Shown here piece by piece: positions 9,468 to 19,623 of a DNA stretch of 64,000 bases. How positions within the stretch are numbered: the first letter of the stretch is position 1; every line of letters begins with the position of its first letter. The notes under the pieces are model-generated. The model made no database searches, had not been told where the DNA came from, and saw nothing but the letters and a program-made list of their open reading frames with translations. A program made the translations under genes and the position numbers. The stretch is from Stenogyne calaminthoides (lineage: Eukaryota > Streptophyta > Magnoliopsida > Lamiales > Lamiaceae), in contig JBBCBC010000016.1 in the NCBI GenBank assembly GCA_037126765.1, positions 11,086,728-11,150,727 of the forward strand, given 5' to 3'.

Positions 9468-11476
9468 GGGTATGTTTGGTTTAAGCTTGAGGTGGATGGG
9501 GCAAATCCGGATGGGGAAAAAATGTGGATGGGGGAAATCCTGTGAATAGTAATCCTTGTTTGTTTTGGGTTGGATGTAGTAGGTATGGATGAAGCTTTAT
9601 GTCAAATCAATATTTTTTAATTATGATGATGTATTATTGTATTATTGTTAGTTAGTATTGTTGGTCCCGATTTGAAAACCCATTAATGCGGAAAATACCA
9701 TGTAATGCATATAAAACAGGGGTGAGAGAATGGTGGTTCCAATTTTTTGCTTTTAAGAACCATGTGTGTTTTGCTTATAATCAAATGCATATGGCAAGTA
9801 AGAACATAAAGCAGTAAATAACACACGATTTTATAGTAGTTCGGAGTCCAACTCCTACATCTACTCTTTCCTATCAGCAGGGGCACCAACTTAACCAACT
9901 GGACTTAGTTTTATGTGTTAGTCCAACACAATACAGATGTTTACCGAGTTCACACTTAAACGGGATTTATCTCCCTCACGGGATTGCCTACCCTCCCTTT
10001 CGGGATTGCTTAGATGTTTACCGAGTTCACACTCACCTACGAACTTAACCTATCAAACTGATTTGGGTAAGGTTTGTTTGGTTTCCAACTAGGTTAAGAT
10101 TTCCCCTTACATTTGTTTAGCCTTAATGCTAAGGATGGGAAAATCTCTCTAAACTTAGGATATTACATTTGTGCTTAGATCTAGGGTAGAACACTCTTTG
10201 AATATATGCGTGTATTTCTTGTTCAGTGTTCTATGGTGGAAATGCTATGTGTATATGGCTCTTGGATCTGTAGCATCTTTTTACGCATTTTTCCACTACG
10301 AATAATGAAGGAAGAACTTGTATTTATAGTATGGATTTGAATGTTATCGTTGGATGGAGTCACATTCAAATCCATACTATTCTAACTCAGCCTTTTTTTT
10401 GGTGGTTGTCTTCCTCTCATTGGTCGCGTCAATTTGAATGTAGCAATTTATAATCTTGAGGATCATTACGAGTCTTGGGTTTTTATCCGAGTCTTGAGAT
10501 TCTTGATTAACAGACTTCTCTTGGCCGGACCTTGTACGTCGGGTATCTTGACACTCGAAATTTAGAGTTCGACTCTTCGACGGAGACAATCGACCTCAGT
10601 CACTTCTTTTCATTTATCGATCATCGATGGCGTTCGATTTTCGATGAACATGACTTGGATGACTTCTCTTACGATTTCTTCTCGCTTTGATCGGTATCGC
10701 GATTTACGGTTTTCGATATCGATTTTCTTCTACTTTGATCGATCATTTCACATGATCGGATCGATTATAGCATCATGTCGACATATCAGTTTATCTGCAT
10801 CAGATTAGTACATCAGATTAGTACATCGGGTTAGCATATCAGGTTAGTTTATCTGATCTCGATCACGTCTGATCTCGATCAGTCTCATCTGCTCCTCTTC
10901 TGATCTGCAACCTCCTCTTCAGATCTAGTCATCTGGTCAAGTCACTTCTGATCTTCTGATTCTTCTAATCAGCTGGCTTAGCTTTTCTTTTCTTCTGATT
11001 TTGCTCAGCTCATCAGTTAACTCCGGAACTCATCTTACTCATCTGATCTCGATGGGTCTAAATCTCTGACCTCGTCGATCTCGATCATCTTAAATGCGAT
11101 TTTCGTGAGTTCCCCCTCAACTTGTTCTCTCGTTCCCCCTCAACTTGTTATCTGTAGATTAGCTTCAAAAACACAAGTTAATAATGTTTTGGCATAATTC
11201 ATCAAAACTAAAATATCCCAACAAGTATGATAATGATTGTATGAAAGAAAAGTGTAAGAAAAGTAGGAGAGATAATGAATTGTTGTAAGAAAAGTATGAG
11301 AGAGAATGAGTTGGTGTAACAAAAGTAGTGATTTGATAGTTTTAAGGTATAGATATATAATAGGGGTGGAGATGTGTATTTGGATGGAGGATGGGATGTG
11401 AAAATCCGAAAAGTGGACGGGACGGGGGGAGGCCCATCCCCCATCCGGACCTCCCCGGCCGAAAACAAACTCACCC
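9468..11476. mobile_element. Tourist-like (PIF/Harbinger) MITE interrupted by a solo LTR
   Basis: The left end GGGTATGTTTGGTTT and the reverse-complemented right end GGGTGAGTTTGTTTT are matching terminal inverted repeats. TTA flanks both sides (9465-9467 and 11477-11479), the 3-bp duplication of PIF/Harbinger elements. The outer parts are G-rich on the left (GGATGGGG-like) and C-rich on the right. Without the solo LTR at 9659-11223 and its duplication the MITE would be about 440 bp. Confidence 0.78.
9659..11223 (-). mobile_element. Solo LTR of the E1 retrotransposon family
   Basis: A 1,565-bp LTR begins TGTTGGTCCCGATTT and ends ATATCCCAACA. It is flanked by perfect AGTAT duplications (9654-9658 and 11224-11228). 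It matches the paired LTRs at 16229-17350 and 17590-19315 along most of its length, including the conserved TAGAACACTCTTTGAATATATG and GTGTTCTATGGTGGAAATG stretches. The lone LTR with an intact target duplication indicates loss of the internal region by LTR-LTR recombination. The minus orientation is inferred from the binding-site positions in the paired element. Confidence 0.9.
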
Positions 11477-11534
11477 TTAATGTTTGTTACCGATTTGTTG
11501 AAAGTTTAATATGAACTACATTAATTATAAAATA

Positions 11535-11754
11535 TTACTCTCCCCGTCCCATTCTTTAAGAGAAACTTGCCATTATTTTTTTCCCAATCTTTAAGAGAAA
11601 CTTTTTAAAATACTAATAAACAATTCTTTTTACTTTATCACTTTATCACATAAAATACTAATAAACAACTCTTTCTACTTTATTACTTTATTACTATTCC
11701 AATAAATCCTTATGAACAGTCAGAAACTCTTAAAGAATGGGACGGAGGTAGTAA
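11535..11754. mobile_element. Stowaway-like MITE (220 bp)
   Basis: The ends are inverted: TTACTCTCCCCGTCCCATTC on the left and TTACTACCTCCGTCCCATTC on the right (reverse-complemented), continuing CTTTAAGAG. TA flanks both sides (11533-11534 and 11755-11756). The ACTCC(C/G)TCCGTCCCA-type end is widespread among plant Stowaway-like elements. Confidence 0.85.
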
Positions 11755-12149
11755 TAGACTTGTAACTTTTATTTTCTTTTAAAGAAAAACAAGAAATATG
11801 ATCAATGTACATATTATAGATCCTCCTATATAATAATAGATATATTTTTTTTTTGCTTATGTGTTGTCTTTTCCTTAAGTTTTCTTATGTGTCATCTTCT
11901 CCTTAATTATATATGATGTGTTATATTTTTATAAAATTTCTATCTAAATGTCATTATGTATGATATTAAATGTCGTCATACTTTTGAAGGAAAAATATTA
12001 TTTTAGAATACTCAATTATTAATTCTGTTAATAATTCATAATTTTTCAAATGAAAAAAATTATATAAGGAAAAAAGATTATTTAATGAATACTTAATGTA
12101 TACTTCATAAATTAATAAAGAGTCCCGTAAAAAAAAAAATTAATAAAGA

Positions 12150-12403
12150 GTTGGTATGCTGCGAAATTTGTTCACCGTGAAAATAGTTTTTATTTTTATT
12201 TTTTTTTTTTTACAGACATACTCTTTATTAATATAAGTCACACACTTCAGTTATCACTACGATACCATCTGCTATAATATAAGTCACACCTTTCACTTTT
12301 ATGAATAATACCCTTTATAGTTAAAAGTCACACTCTTTAGTAATATAAGTCACACTCTTTAACCAGTTTCACAGTGAAACTTGTTTACCCTATACTTTGC
12401 CAC
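12150..12403. mobile_element. Putative MITE inside the tandem array
   Basis: This segment interrupts the repeat unit. Inverted subterminal sequence is visible: TTTGTTCACCGTGAAAATAG on the left and AAGTTTCACTGTGAAACTGG reverse-complemented on the right. TAATAAAGA and TAATAAATA flank it as an imperfect 9-bp duplication, suggesting a Mutator-like MITE. AAGTCACAC words recur inside. Confidence 0.55.
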
Positions 12404-13264
12404 TAATAAATATGTAATAAAATTTAATTTATTAATTTAAAAAATATGAAATATGATCAATATACATATTATAAATCCCCCTACATACTAATAGAGAGAT
12501 TTTTTTGCTTATGTGTGTGTCATATAGTTATAAAATATCTATTAAATGTCATTATGTATGATATTAAATATCATCATACTTTTAAAGGAAAAAAGAATTA
12601 TTTTTGAATACTCAATTTTTAATTCTATTAACAATTCATATTTTTTAAAAGGAAAGTACTTATATAAGGAAAAAGCTTTGTTAATGAATACTTAATGTTT
12701 ACTTTATAAATTAATAAATATGTAATTAAATTTAATTTATTAATTTCAGAAAATTATGAAATATGATCAATGTACATATTACAAATCCCCCTCCATGCTA
12801 ATAGATAGTTTTTTTTTTACTGATGTGTCGTCTTCTCTTTCCGTTTGCTTACATATTGTCTTCTCCTTAATTAAGTATGATGTGTCATATTTTTGTAAAA
12901 TGTCTATTTGAATGCCATTATGTATGATATTAAATGACATCATACTTTTAAAGGAAAAAAAATTTATCTGAGATAACTCTATTTTTAATTCTATTTATAA
13001 TTCATAATTTTTGAAAGAAAAATATTTATATAAGGAAAAAAGCTTATTTAATGAATATTTAATGTTTACTTCATAAATTAATAAAGATTTAATTAAGCTT
13101 AATTAATTTATTTCAGAAAATTAAGAAATACAATAAATGTGCATATTATAAATCTCCAATATAGTAATAGAGAGTTTCTTTTACTAATGTGTAGTCTCCT
13201 CCTTAAATTTACTTACGTGTCATATTTTTATAAAATGTCTATCTAAACATCAATTAAATGTCAT

Positions 13265-14018
13265 CATTGGCGGATTTACACTTAGGCAAGTTACCCCACC
13301 TCAATTTTCGTTGCGAAATGCCATATATACCCCTTAATATTTTTAAAATCATAAATATTTTTGACACTTCAAAAAAATAGAGAATTGTCTATATAAATTT
13401 TCAACGTGTCTACAAAATTTTTAACGAAAATAATTTCGTCCTTAAATAGTGAGGATTGCCTACGACTTGCCTATCAAATTTTTTTCAATCATATAGATAT
13501 TTTTAATACTCAAATTACCTAAAAATAATTCACCGATAAAATTGTAATTTATAGGCAATTCCAAATTACTTCAATTTACAAATGTAATTGCCTACGGAAA
13601 CGTCAATTGCCTATGAGATTATTTGTGTATATAATTTTTTTGCTTATGAAAATTACAAATGTGTAGGCAATTTGCTTGTTGGTAATTTATTTGTCATTAA
13701 GAATCCACAGGCAATTCGTAGACAATATATTTGCCTACTAGAATGTTAAAAATCCATAAGCAATGTCACTATTTAAGGACAAAATTATTTTGTTAGAAGA
13801 TTCTGTAACAATGTTAGAAAATTCCGTTGCCAAATCTCTAATTTCTTGTAGTATAAAAATTGGATACTGTGATAAAATGGTTGAATGACAATTTAGCAAA
13901 TCGTCGTGATAAATTATTATTCAAAATATTAATTAATTTTAAATTATTTTTTGTTTTCTATTCTTTTTATCGACTATTGTTTTGCGCAGACTGGACTGTA
14001 TTCATGCGTCCGCCCCTG
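13265..14018. mobile_element. hAT-like element with perfect 8-bp duplication and internal inverted repeats
   Basis: The left end CATTGGCGGATTTACAC and the reverse-complemented right end CAGGGGCGGACGCATGA share the CA and GGCGGA core of plant hAT-like MITEs. AATGTCAT flanks both sides (13257-13264 and 14019-14026). The interior contains an inverted pair around TCCTTAAATAGTGA (about 13438-13452) and TCACTATTTAAGGA (about 13766-13780), and many GCCTA/TAGGC words, so it could fold back on itself. A short frame overlapping the right border shows no transposase motif. Confidence 0.82.
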
Positions 14019-14286
14019 AATGTCATCATACTTTTAAAGGAAAAAAATATTTATTTGAGAATACTCAATTATTAATTCTATTAATAATTCATAATTTTTA
14101 AAAGAAAAGTATATAAGGGAAAAAGCTTATTTAATGAATACTTAATGTTTACTTCGTAAAATAATACATATATAATTAAATTTAATTCATTAATTTCAAA
14201 AAATTATGAGACCAGTGTACACATTATAATATTCCCTATATAGTAATAGAAAGTTCTTTTTGGGCTAATGTGCCGACTTCTTGTTA

Positions 14287-14617
14287 GTGTGTGTTTGCAA
14301 GCACTAATATCTTAAAAAAAGTGATATTAAGTGATTTTTGTAGCAAAATGAAAAATAAGGAGTGTTTTAAAATAAGGTGATTTTAAGAAGTGAATAAGGA
14401 GAAATGTGTTTACAAAAGAAGTGCTTTTAATAAAGGTATTGGAGTATTATTTTCTTGGGAGACGTGTAGAAGTGCTTAAGGAGAGGTCAAAAGCTAAAAA
14501 TTATTGCTTGGCCAAAAGAGATAATAAGCACTTAAAATAGTAGTTACAAACATGTTTTAATTGCTTTTTTTTAAAAGAAGCACTTTTGCTTTTACTATGG
14601 AGTTTGCAAACGGGACC
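14287..14617. mobile_element. Tourist-like MITE (331 bp)
   Basis: The left end reads GTGTGTGTTTGCAAGCAC and the right end reverse-complemented reads GGTCCCGTTTGCAAACTC, sharing the GTTTGCAA core. TTA flanks both sides (14284-14286 and 14618-14620). The sequence on either side rejoins into the normal tandem-array unit, which independently supports the insertion boundaries. Confidence 0.82.
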
Positions 14618-14749
14618 TTAAGTTTGCTTACGTGTCGTCTTCTCTTTAATTATGTATCATGTGTCATATTCTCATACAATGTCTATCTAAATGTCATTAT
14701 GTATGATATTAAATGTTATCATTCTTTTAAAGAAAACAAAATATTTAAG

Positions 14750-15015
14750 CGGCGCTTAATTATGCATGCAAGGCGGGCGTTATCATACGGAAGCGTCACC
14801 TTCTCGACAGTGGAGCAGTCGTGGTGTGTGGCGAAGAGTGACGTGAGTGAGCAGGCTTTGCAAGTGGCACTTAATTATGCATGCGGGGCGGGCGCAGATT
14901 GTGCCCCAATTCAGCAGTCGGGTGTCTGTTTTCTATCAAGACACGATGATAGACCATGCTTCCTACGCTTTCAATAGTTATTATCAGCAAAATGCCCAAG
15001 CAACTCATGCCTGCT
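14750..15015 (+). pseudogene. X8/CBM43-domain gene fragment, partly duplicated, broken by a retrotransposon
   Basis: A sudden GC-rich stretch encodes an X8 (CBM43) carbohydrate-binding domain like those at the C termini of plant beta-1,3-glucanases and plasmodesmal callose-binding proteins. Visible motifs are SWCVAKSDVSEQALQ, ALNYACGAGADCAPIQQSG and, after a frameshift near 14930, HASYAFNSYYQ. The conserved cysteines of the first half are present. A partial copy of the NYAC-AG segment occurs about 115 bp upstream (14752-14780), so the exon was partly duplicated. The E3 LTR begins directly at 15016, cutting the domain before its C-terminal part. It is therefore a gene fragment, not an active gene. 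X8 proteins bind callose at cell walls, but no function is expected here. Confidence 0.78.
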
Positions 15016-17350
15016 TGTAGGTCCCGAACGGGTTTCAGTGAGGGTGGAAATCTAGAGGGGAGGGGTGAATAGACTTCCAAAACTTTTTGTGGATCAGGTG
15101 TGATATGCAAGTATGCCCGATCAGAGTGCGGTGTGAATCAGTATGGACTGATATCCGACTTACTGATCTGTATGAACCAGATCAGTTCAGCGTCTATCAG
15201 TTTAACTGATGGTGTGGAAGATTAGTTAACCTGTGTGAAAACCAGTTTTACTCAATCAGATTTCTGTGCAATCTGTTTTAGGTCAGATGACTAAAGTGTC
15301 AAGCTGATCAGTTCAGTAGCTTGATGCTAATCTGAACTAGATTCAGAATATGCATGCAGATAACAAGTAGTGTGCAGTTAAGTGTAACACAAGATAAAGG
15401 CACACAGATTTATAGTGGTTCGGACAACTTGTCCTACGTCCACTCTTCCCTATCAGCAGGGGCACCAACTTAACCAACTGGAGTTAGTTTAATGTGTGAG
15501 TCCAACACAGTACAACCAACAGATGTTTCACGAGTTCTCACTCAACCGATCCCAGAATCAGATCTAGAAACCCTAGACTGAAATTTTGCTATAACAAACT
15601 TAACCTAACTTTTGCTTGGGTATAAGATTTGTAATGTTCCAACTGGAATACTGTCCTATCTTCTAAGTAGCCTAAGGCTGGAGGATAAGTATTCTATGCT
15701 AAGAACAATGGGATGAACACTTAAGAGTAAATCTTGAGTTTGTGTTCTTCGTGCGGAAATCTTGATAGCTTGAGCTTGTGTAAAGTTTCCGTAACCTTAC
15801 TATGAAGGTTTGATCCCATATATATAGGCACGAAATCGAACTAGCCATTGGAGAGCAATTTGAATTTCGGTCTATTTTAGGTAGGTCTGCAGGCTAATTT
15901 GACATGCTTCAGGGGCGGCATGGCCGAAAGCATGCAAGCTTGTACTTTCTAGCTGTTTGACCCTGAAATGCCTTCCTCCAGTTTGTCAGTGCTCCGTACA
16001 TGCGTTGTCGACTTCTCATAGGTTATCAAGTACACTTTGCAGCGCTTGAATTATTAACCAGGTTGACATTCTTCTTGTCTGAACACTTGGCATGTACTAG
16101 GTAACATTGAAGTAGTCACCTGATGGAGTTGACACAGATCAGTTCGAACACTGATCTGTCTACCTGACTTAGGTCATCTGATTGTAAGTTATCTTAGCAC
16201 AACTTGCTGACCTTTCCTGTTATCATCTGATGTAGAACACTCTTGAATATATGCATGTATTTCTTGCTCTGTGTTCTATGGTGGAAATTCTACATGATTT
16301 GGCTCTGTAGCTTCAATGGTGTTTTCACGCATTTCACAAACTTCCACCCTTAATAATGAAGGAAGAACTTGTATTTATAGTGTGAATTTGAATGTTACCG
16401 TTGGAGAGAATCACATTCAAATCCATACTATTCTGTAGCTTTTTGCAACTTTTTCAGGCTTGTCGTCTTCCTCTCATTGGTCCACGTTAAATTTGAATCT
16501 AAAATTTATTTTCTTGAGGATCTTAAAGTCTCGGGATCTTGATTCTATCGAGCCTTGAGTTATCCGAGCTATCACGAGCCTTGATTTTATCTCGAGCCTT
16601 GCCCGGTTTATCCGAGCATCGAGTTATCGATTTATCGAAAGCCTTGATTTATCGAGCCTTGAGTTATCGAGCCTTGAGTTATCCGAGCCTTGAGTTTATC
16701 CGAGCCTTGAGTTCTTGATAACTTCTTGAGTCTCGGGTTTCTTGATTCAAGCAGACTTTTCTTGGCCGAACCTTATACGTCGGGCATCTTGACACTTTCG
16801 AATGAAGCTCTTGAATTCGGACATCGACCCTCAGTCACATTGACTCGGCTATCGATTTCTTCTTTGCACGATCGATCACTTTCGTGATCGGATCAACAAC
16901 TCTTCGGATCAACATATCGAGGATAGCATCGGGTCATCTCGCGATTAGGTTAGCATATCGAGATTATCATATCGATCTCGATCACGCGTCGATCTCGTCG
17001 GTCTCATCCGCTTCCTCTTCATATCTCGACCTCGATCACGCCTCGATCTTGATCGATCTCATCCGCTTCATCTTCGATCCGCAACCTTCTCTTCGATTCA
17101 TCGGCTTTTTAGCTTTTCTTCACATCTGATTTGCACAGCTCATCAGTTGACTCGGAACTCATATAACTCATATGATCTCGATCATTCTCATCCGCAGCCT
17201 CGTCTGATTTCGATCATCTTTTTCTGATTTCGTGAGTTCTCCCTCAATTTGTTCTCTCGTTCCCCCTTAACTTGTTACCTGTAAATTAGCTTGAATAACA
17301 CAAGTTGATAATGTTTTGGCATAATTTATCAAAACTAAAATATCCCAACA

Positions 17351-17366
17351 ATTTCCCCCTTTTTTG
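17351..17366 (-). other. E1 polypurine tract
   Basis: On the minus strand this reads as a run of A followed by GGGGG and AAAT, directly before the 3' LTR start (TGTTGGGATA). This is the normal priming site for second-strand synthesis. Confidence 0.75.
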
Positions 17367-17575
17367 ATAATGACGCCAAAACATTTAAAATATATGCATT
17401 TATATAGAGATCGGGTTTTTGTTTTAAAAGATCAGTTCAGATGGTCATATTAAAAATAGTGAACTTTTTGAACTACCCACTCTGATACCAATTGGTGGTA
17501 TCAGATCAGAGACGAGTTTTAAAAATGGATCAGCTCAGGCGATCACTTTGAAAATAGTGATCTGTTGAACTCCCC

Positions 17576-17588
17576 GCTTTGATACCAA
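17576..17588 (-). other. E1 primer-binding site (initiator tRNA-Met type)
   Basis: The minus strand reads TTGGTATCAAAGC, one base off the usual Copia TGGTATCAGAGC, directly after the LTR end CCAACA. A second PBS-like copy with the same upstream context (GAACT-CCC-CT-TGATACCAATTGG on the plus strand) lies at about 17471-17495, so the leader is partly duplicated. Confidence 0.8.
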
Positions 17589-19416
17589 TTGTTGGTCCTG
17601 ATTTTAAGTGGAGAAAAACCCATTTTGCGCGTGCGGAAGAAAACATGTCATGTGATGCATATAAAACAGGGGTGAGGACAGAGTGATTCCTAATTTTTCG
17701 CGTTTTAAGAACATGTGTGTTGTTTTGCTTATAATCGAATGCATATGACAAGTATAAACATAAAGCAGTAAAGAACACACGATTTTTTATAGTGGTTGGA
17801 CTTAAACTCGTCCTACATCCACTCTTCCCTTTCGGGGCACAAACTTAACCGACTTAACCAACTTAACCAACGGGACTTATCACCCTCACGGGATCGCCTA
17901 TAGATGTTTACCGAGTTCACACTCAAATAGGACTTATCACCCTCACGGAGCTTACCCTCCCTTTCGGGATTGCTAGATGTTTACCGAGTTCACACTCAAC
18001 CGATCCCAGAAATCAGAAACTAGAATCCCTAGTCTAAAATCTTGCGGTGACAAACTTAACCTAACCTTGATTTTGGGTAAAGGTTTGTTTGGTTTCCAAC
18101 TAGGTTGAGATTTTCCCTTACATTTGTTTAGCCTCGATGCTAAGGATGGGAAAATCTCTCTAAGCTTAGGATATTACATTTGTGCTTAGATCTAGGGTAG
18201 AACACTCTTAAATATATGCGTGTATTTCTTGCTCTGTGTTCTATGGTGGAAATGCTACATGATTTGGCTCTGTAGCTTCAATGGTGTTTTCACGCATTTC
18301 ACACACTTCCACCCTTAATAATGAAGGAAGAACTTGTATTTATAGTATGAATTTGAATGTTACCATTGGAGAGAATCACATTCAAATCCATTCTATTCTG
18401 TAGTTTTTTGCAGCTTTTTCCAGGCTTATCGTCTTCCTCTCATTGGTCCACGTCAGCTGAATCTAACGACTATATTCTTCAGGATCTTCTGAGTCTCAGG
18501 ATCTTGATTCTATCGAGCCTCCGAGCCGAGTTATCTGAGCTATCCCGAGCCTTGAGTTATCCGAGCTATCGAGCCTTGAGTTATCGGACATCATCGAGCC
18601 TTGATTTATCGAGCCTTGAGGTTATCTGAGCCTTCATGTTATCGAGCCTTGAGTTATCGAGCCTTGGTTCTTGATAACTTCTTGAGTCTCGGAGTTTCTT
18701 GATTCAGCCAGACTTTTCTTGCCGGACCTTATGCGTCGGGCATCTTGACACTCGGACTTTCTTGAGTTCAAGCTCTTACGAATTCGAGACATCGACCCTC
18801 GAGTCACATTGACTCAGTATCGATTTCTTCTTTGCACGATATGATCAAATTTCGGTTGATCGGATCAACACTTCTTCGGATCAACATATCGAGGATAGCA
18901 TCAGTCATCTCAGATCGAGGTTAGCATATCGTTATCATATCCGATCTCGATCACGTCGATCTCGTCGGTCTCATCCGCTCCTCTTCATATCGATCTCGAT
19001 CACGCCCGATCTTGATCGATCTCATCCGCTCATCTTCCGATCCGCAACCTTCTCTTCCGATTTCTTTGGCTTTAGCTTTTCTTCACATCCGATTTGCAGA
19101 AACTCATCAGTTGACTCGGAACTCATCTAACTCATTCGATCTCGATCATTCTAAATCAGAAGCCTCGTCTGATCTCGATCATCTTCTTCTGATTTCGTGA
19201 GTTCCCCCTCAATTTGTTCTCTCATTCCCCCTTAACTTGTTACCTGTAAATTAGCTTGAATAACACAAGTTGATAATGTTTTGGCATAATTTATCAAAAC
19301 TAAAATATCCCAACACATCTTATCTGCTATCAGATCATCAGTCAGCTAACAGGTCTGACTGGTCCTATTACATTATCTGTTTTGGAACTTCCATCGAAAA
19401 TACAAATTTCCTAATA

Positions 19417-19431
19417 ATTTCCCCCTTTTTG
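19417..19431 (-). other. E3 polypurine tract
   Basis: On the minus strand this reads AAAAAGGGGGAAATT, abutting the 3' LTR. It has the same form as the tracts of E1 and E2, which suggests that these families are related. Confidence 0.7.
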
Positions 19432-19623
19432 ATGGAACCAAAACAGTTAATCAGAAAAACAGATAACCAAAAGTAAATAATCAGATAACAACACACAATT
19501 CAGAAGACAATGAGAGGTTGTCTTAGGATCATAAAAAGATAAGATATTTTATTATCATGGATATGCACTTACATATTACAACAAAATACCTATCATCTGA
19601 TTATAAGAATCTTCTTATCTTCA

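Larger units (their letters stand above)
11790..14745. repeat. Tandem repeat array, about five copies of a 310-390 bp unit, interrupted by MITEs
   Basis: The marker phrase ATGATCAATGTACATATTAT (with variants) recurs at about 11799, 12454, 12764, 13131 and 14211. Each copy is followed by the same order of blocks: a CTCCTATATA-TAATAGA block, a TGTGTCGTCTTCTCCTTAA block, GTATGATATTAAATGTCATC, CTTTTAAAGGAAAAA, ATTCTATTAATAATTCATAA and TTTAATGAATACTTAATG. Once the insertions at 12150-12403, 13265-14018 and 14287-14617 are subtracted, spacing falls to about 310-390 bp. The last unit is truncated. The unit is AT-rich and non-coding, and resembles a local satellite or a multiplied subterminal repeat of an unrecognised element. 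Confidence 0.8.
16229..19315 (-). mobile_element. E1: non-autonomous LTR retrotransposon with a 239-bp internal region
   Basis: Two LTRs (16229-17350, missing about 520 bp of its outer end, and 17590-19315, 1,726 bp) flank only 239 bp. The internal region starts next to the right LTR with TTGGTATCAAAGC on the minus strand (a primer-binding site close to initiator tRNA-Met) and ends next to the left LTR with a purine tract AAAAAAGGGGGAAAT. No gene is encoded. CATCT occurs on both sides (16224-16228 and 19316-19320) as the 5-bp duplication, even though the left LTR has lost its outer part. The same LTR family gives the solo LTR at 9659-11223. It is a LARD/TRIM-like derivative that must use proteins supplied by another element. 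Confidence 0.85.
15016..19416 (-). mobile_element. E3 Copia element: 3' LTR, interrupted by E1
   Basis: The LTR begins TGTAGGTCCCGAACGGG at 15016, breaking the X8 fragment. It ends near 19416 as CCTAATA, a degenerate match to the expected CCTACA end. A purine-rich tract on the minus strand (AAAAAGGGGGAAATT, 19417-19431) follows immediately, as expected for the polypurine tract of a minus-strand element. Removing E1 (16229-19315) and one duplication leaves an LTR of about 1.3 kb. The 5' LTR is not in the window, so the target duplication cannot be checked. TCAG/CTGATC words are abundant in the LTR. Confidence 0.75.

Noticed and set aside
13860..14075. Frame overlapping the hAT-like element border as a transposase remnant
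   Set aside because: No DDE, BED or dimerisation motif is recognisable, and it runs across the element border into the tandem repeat.
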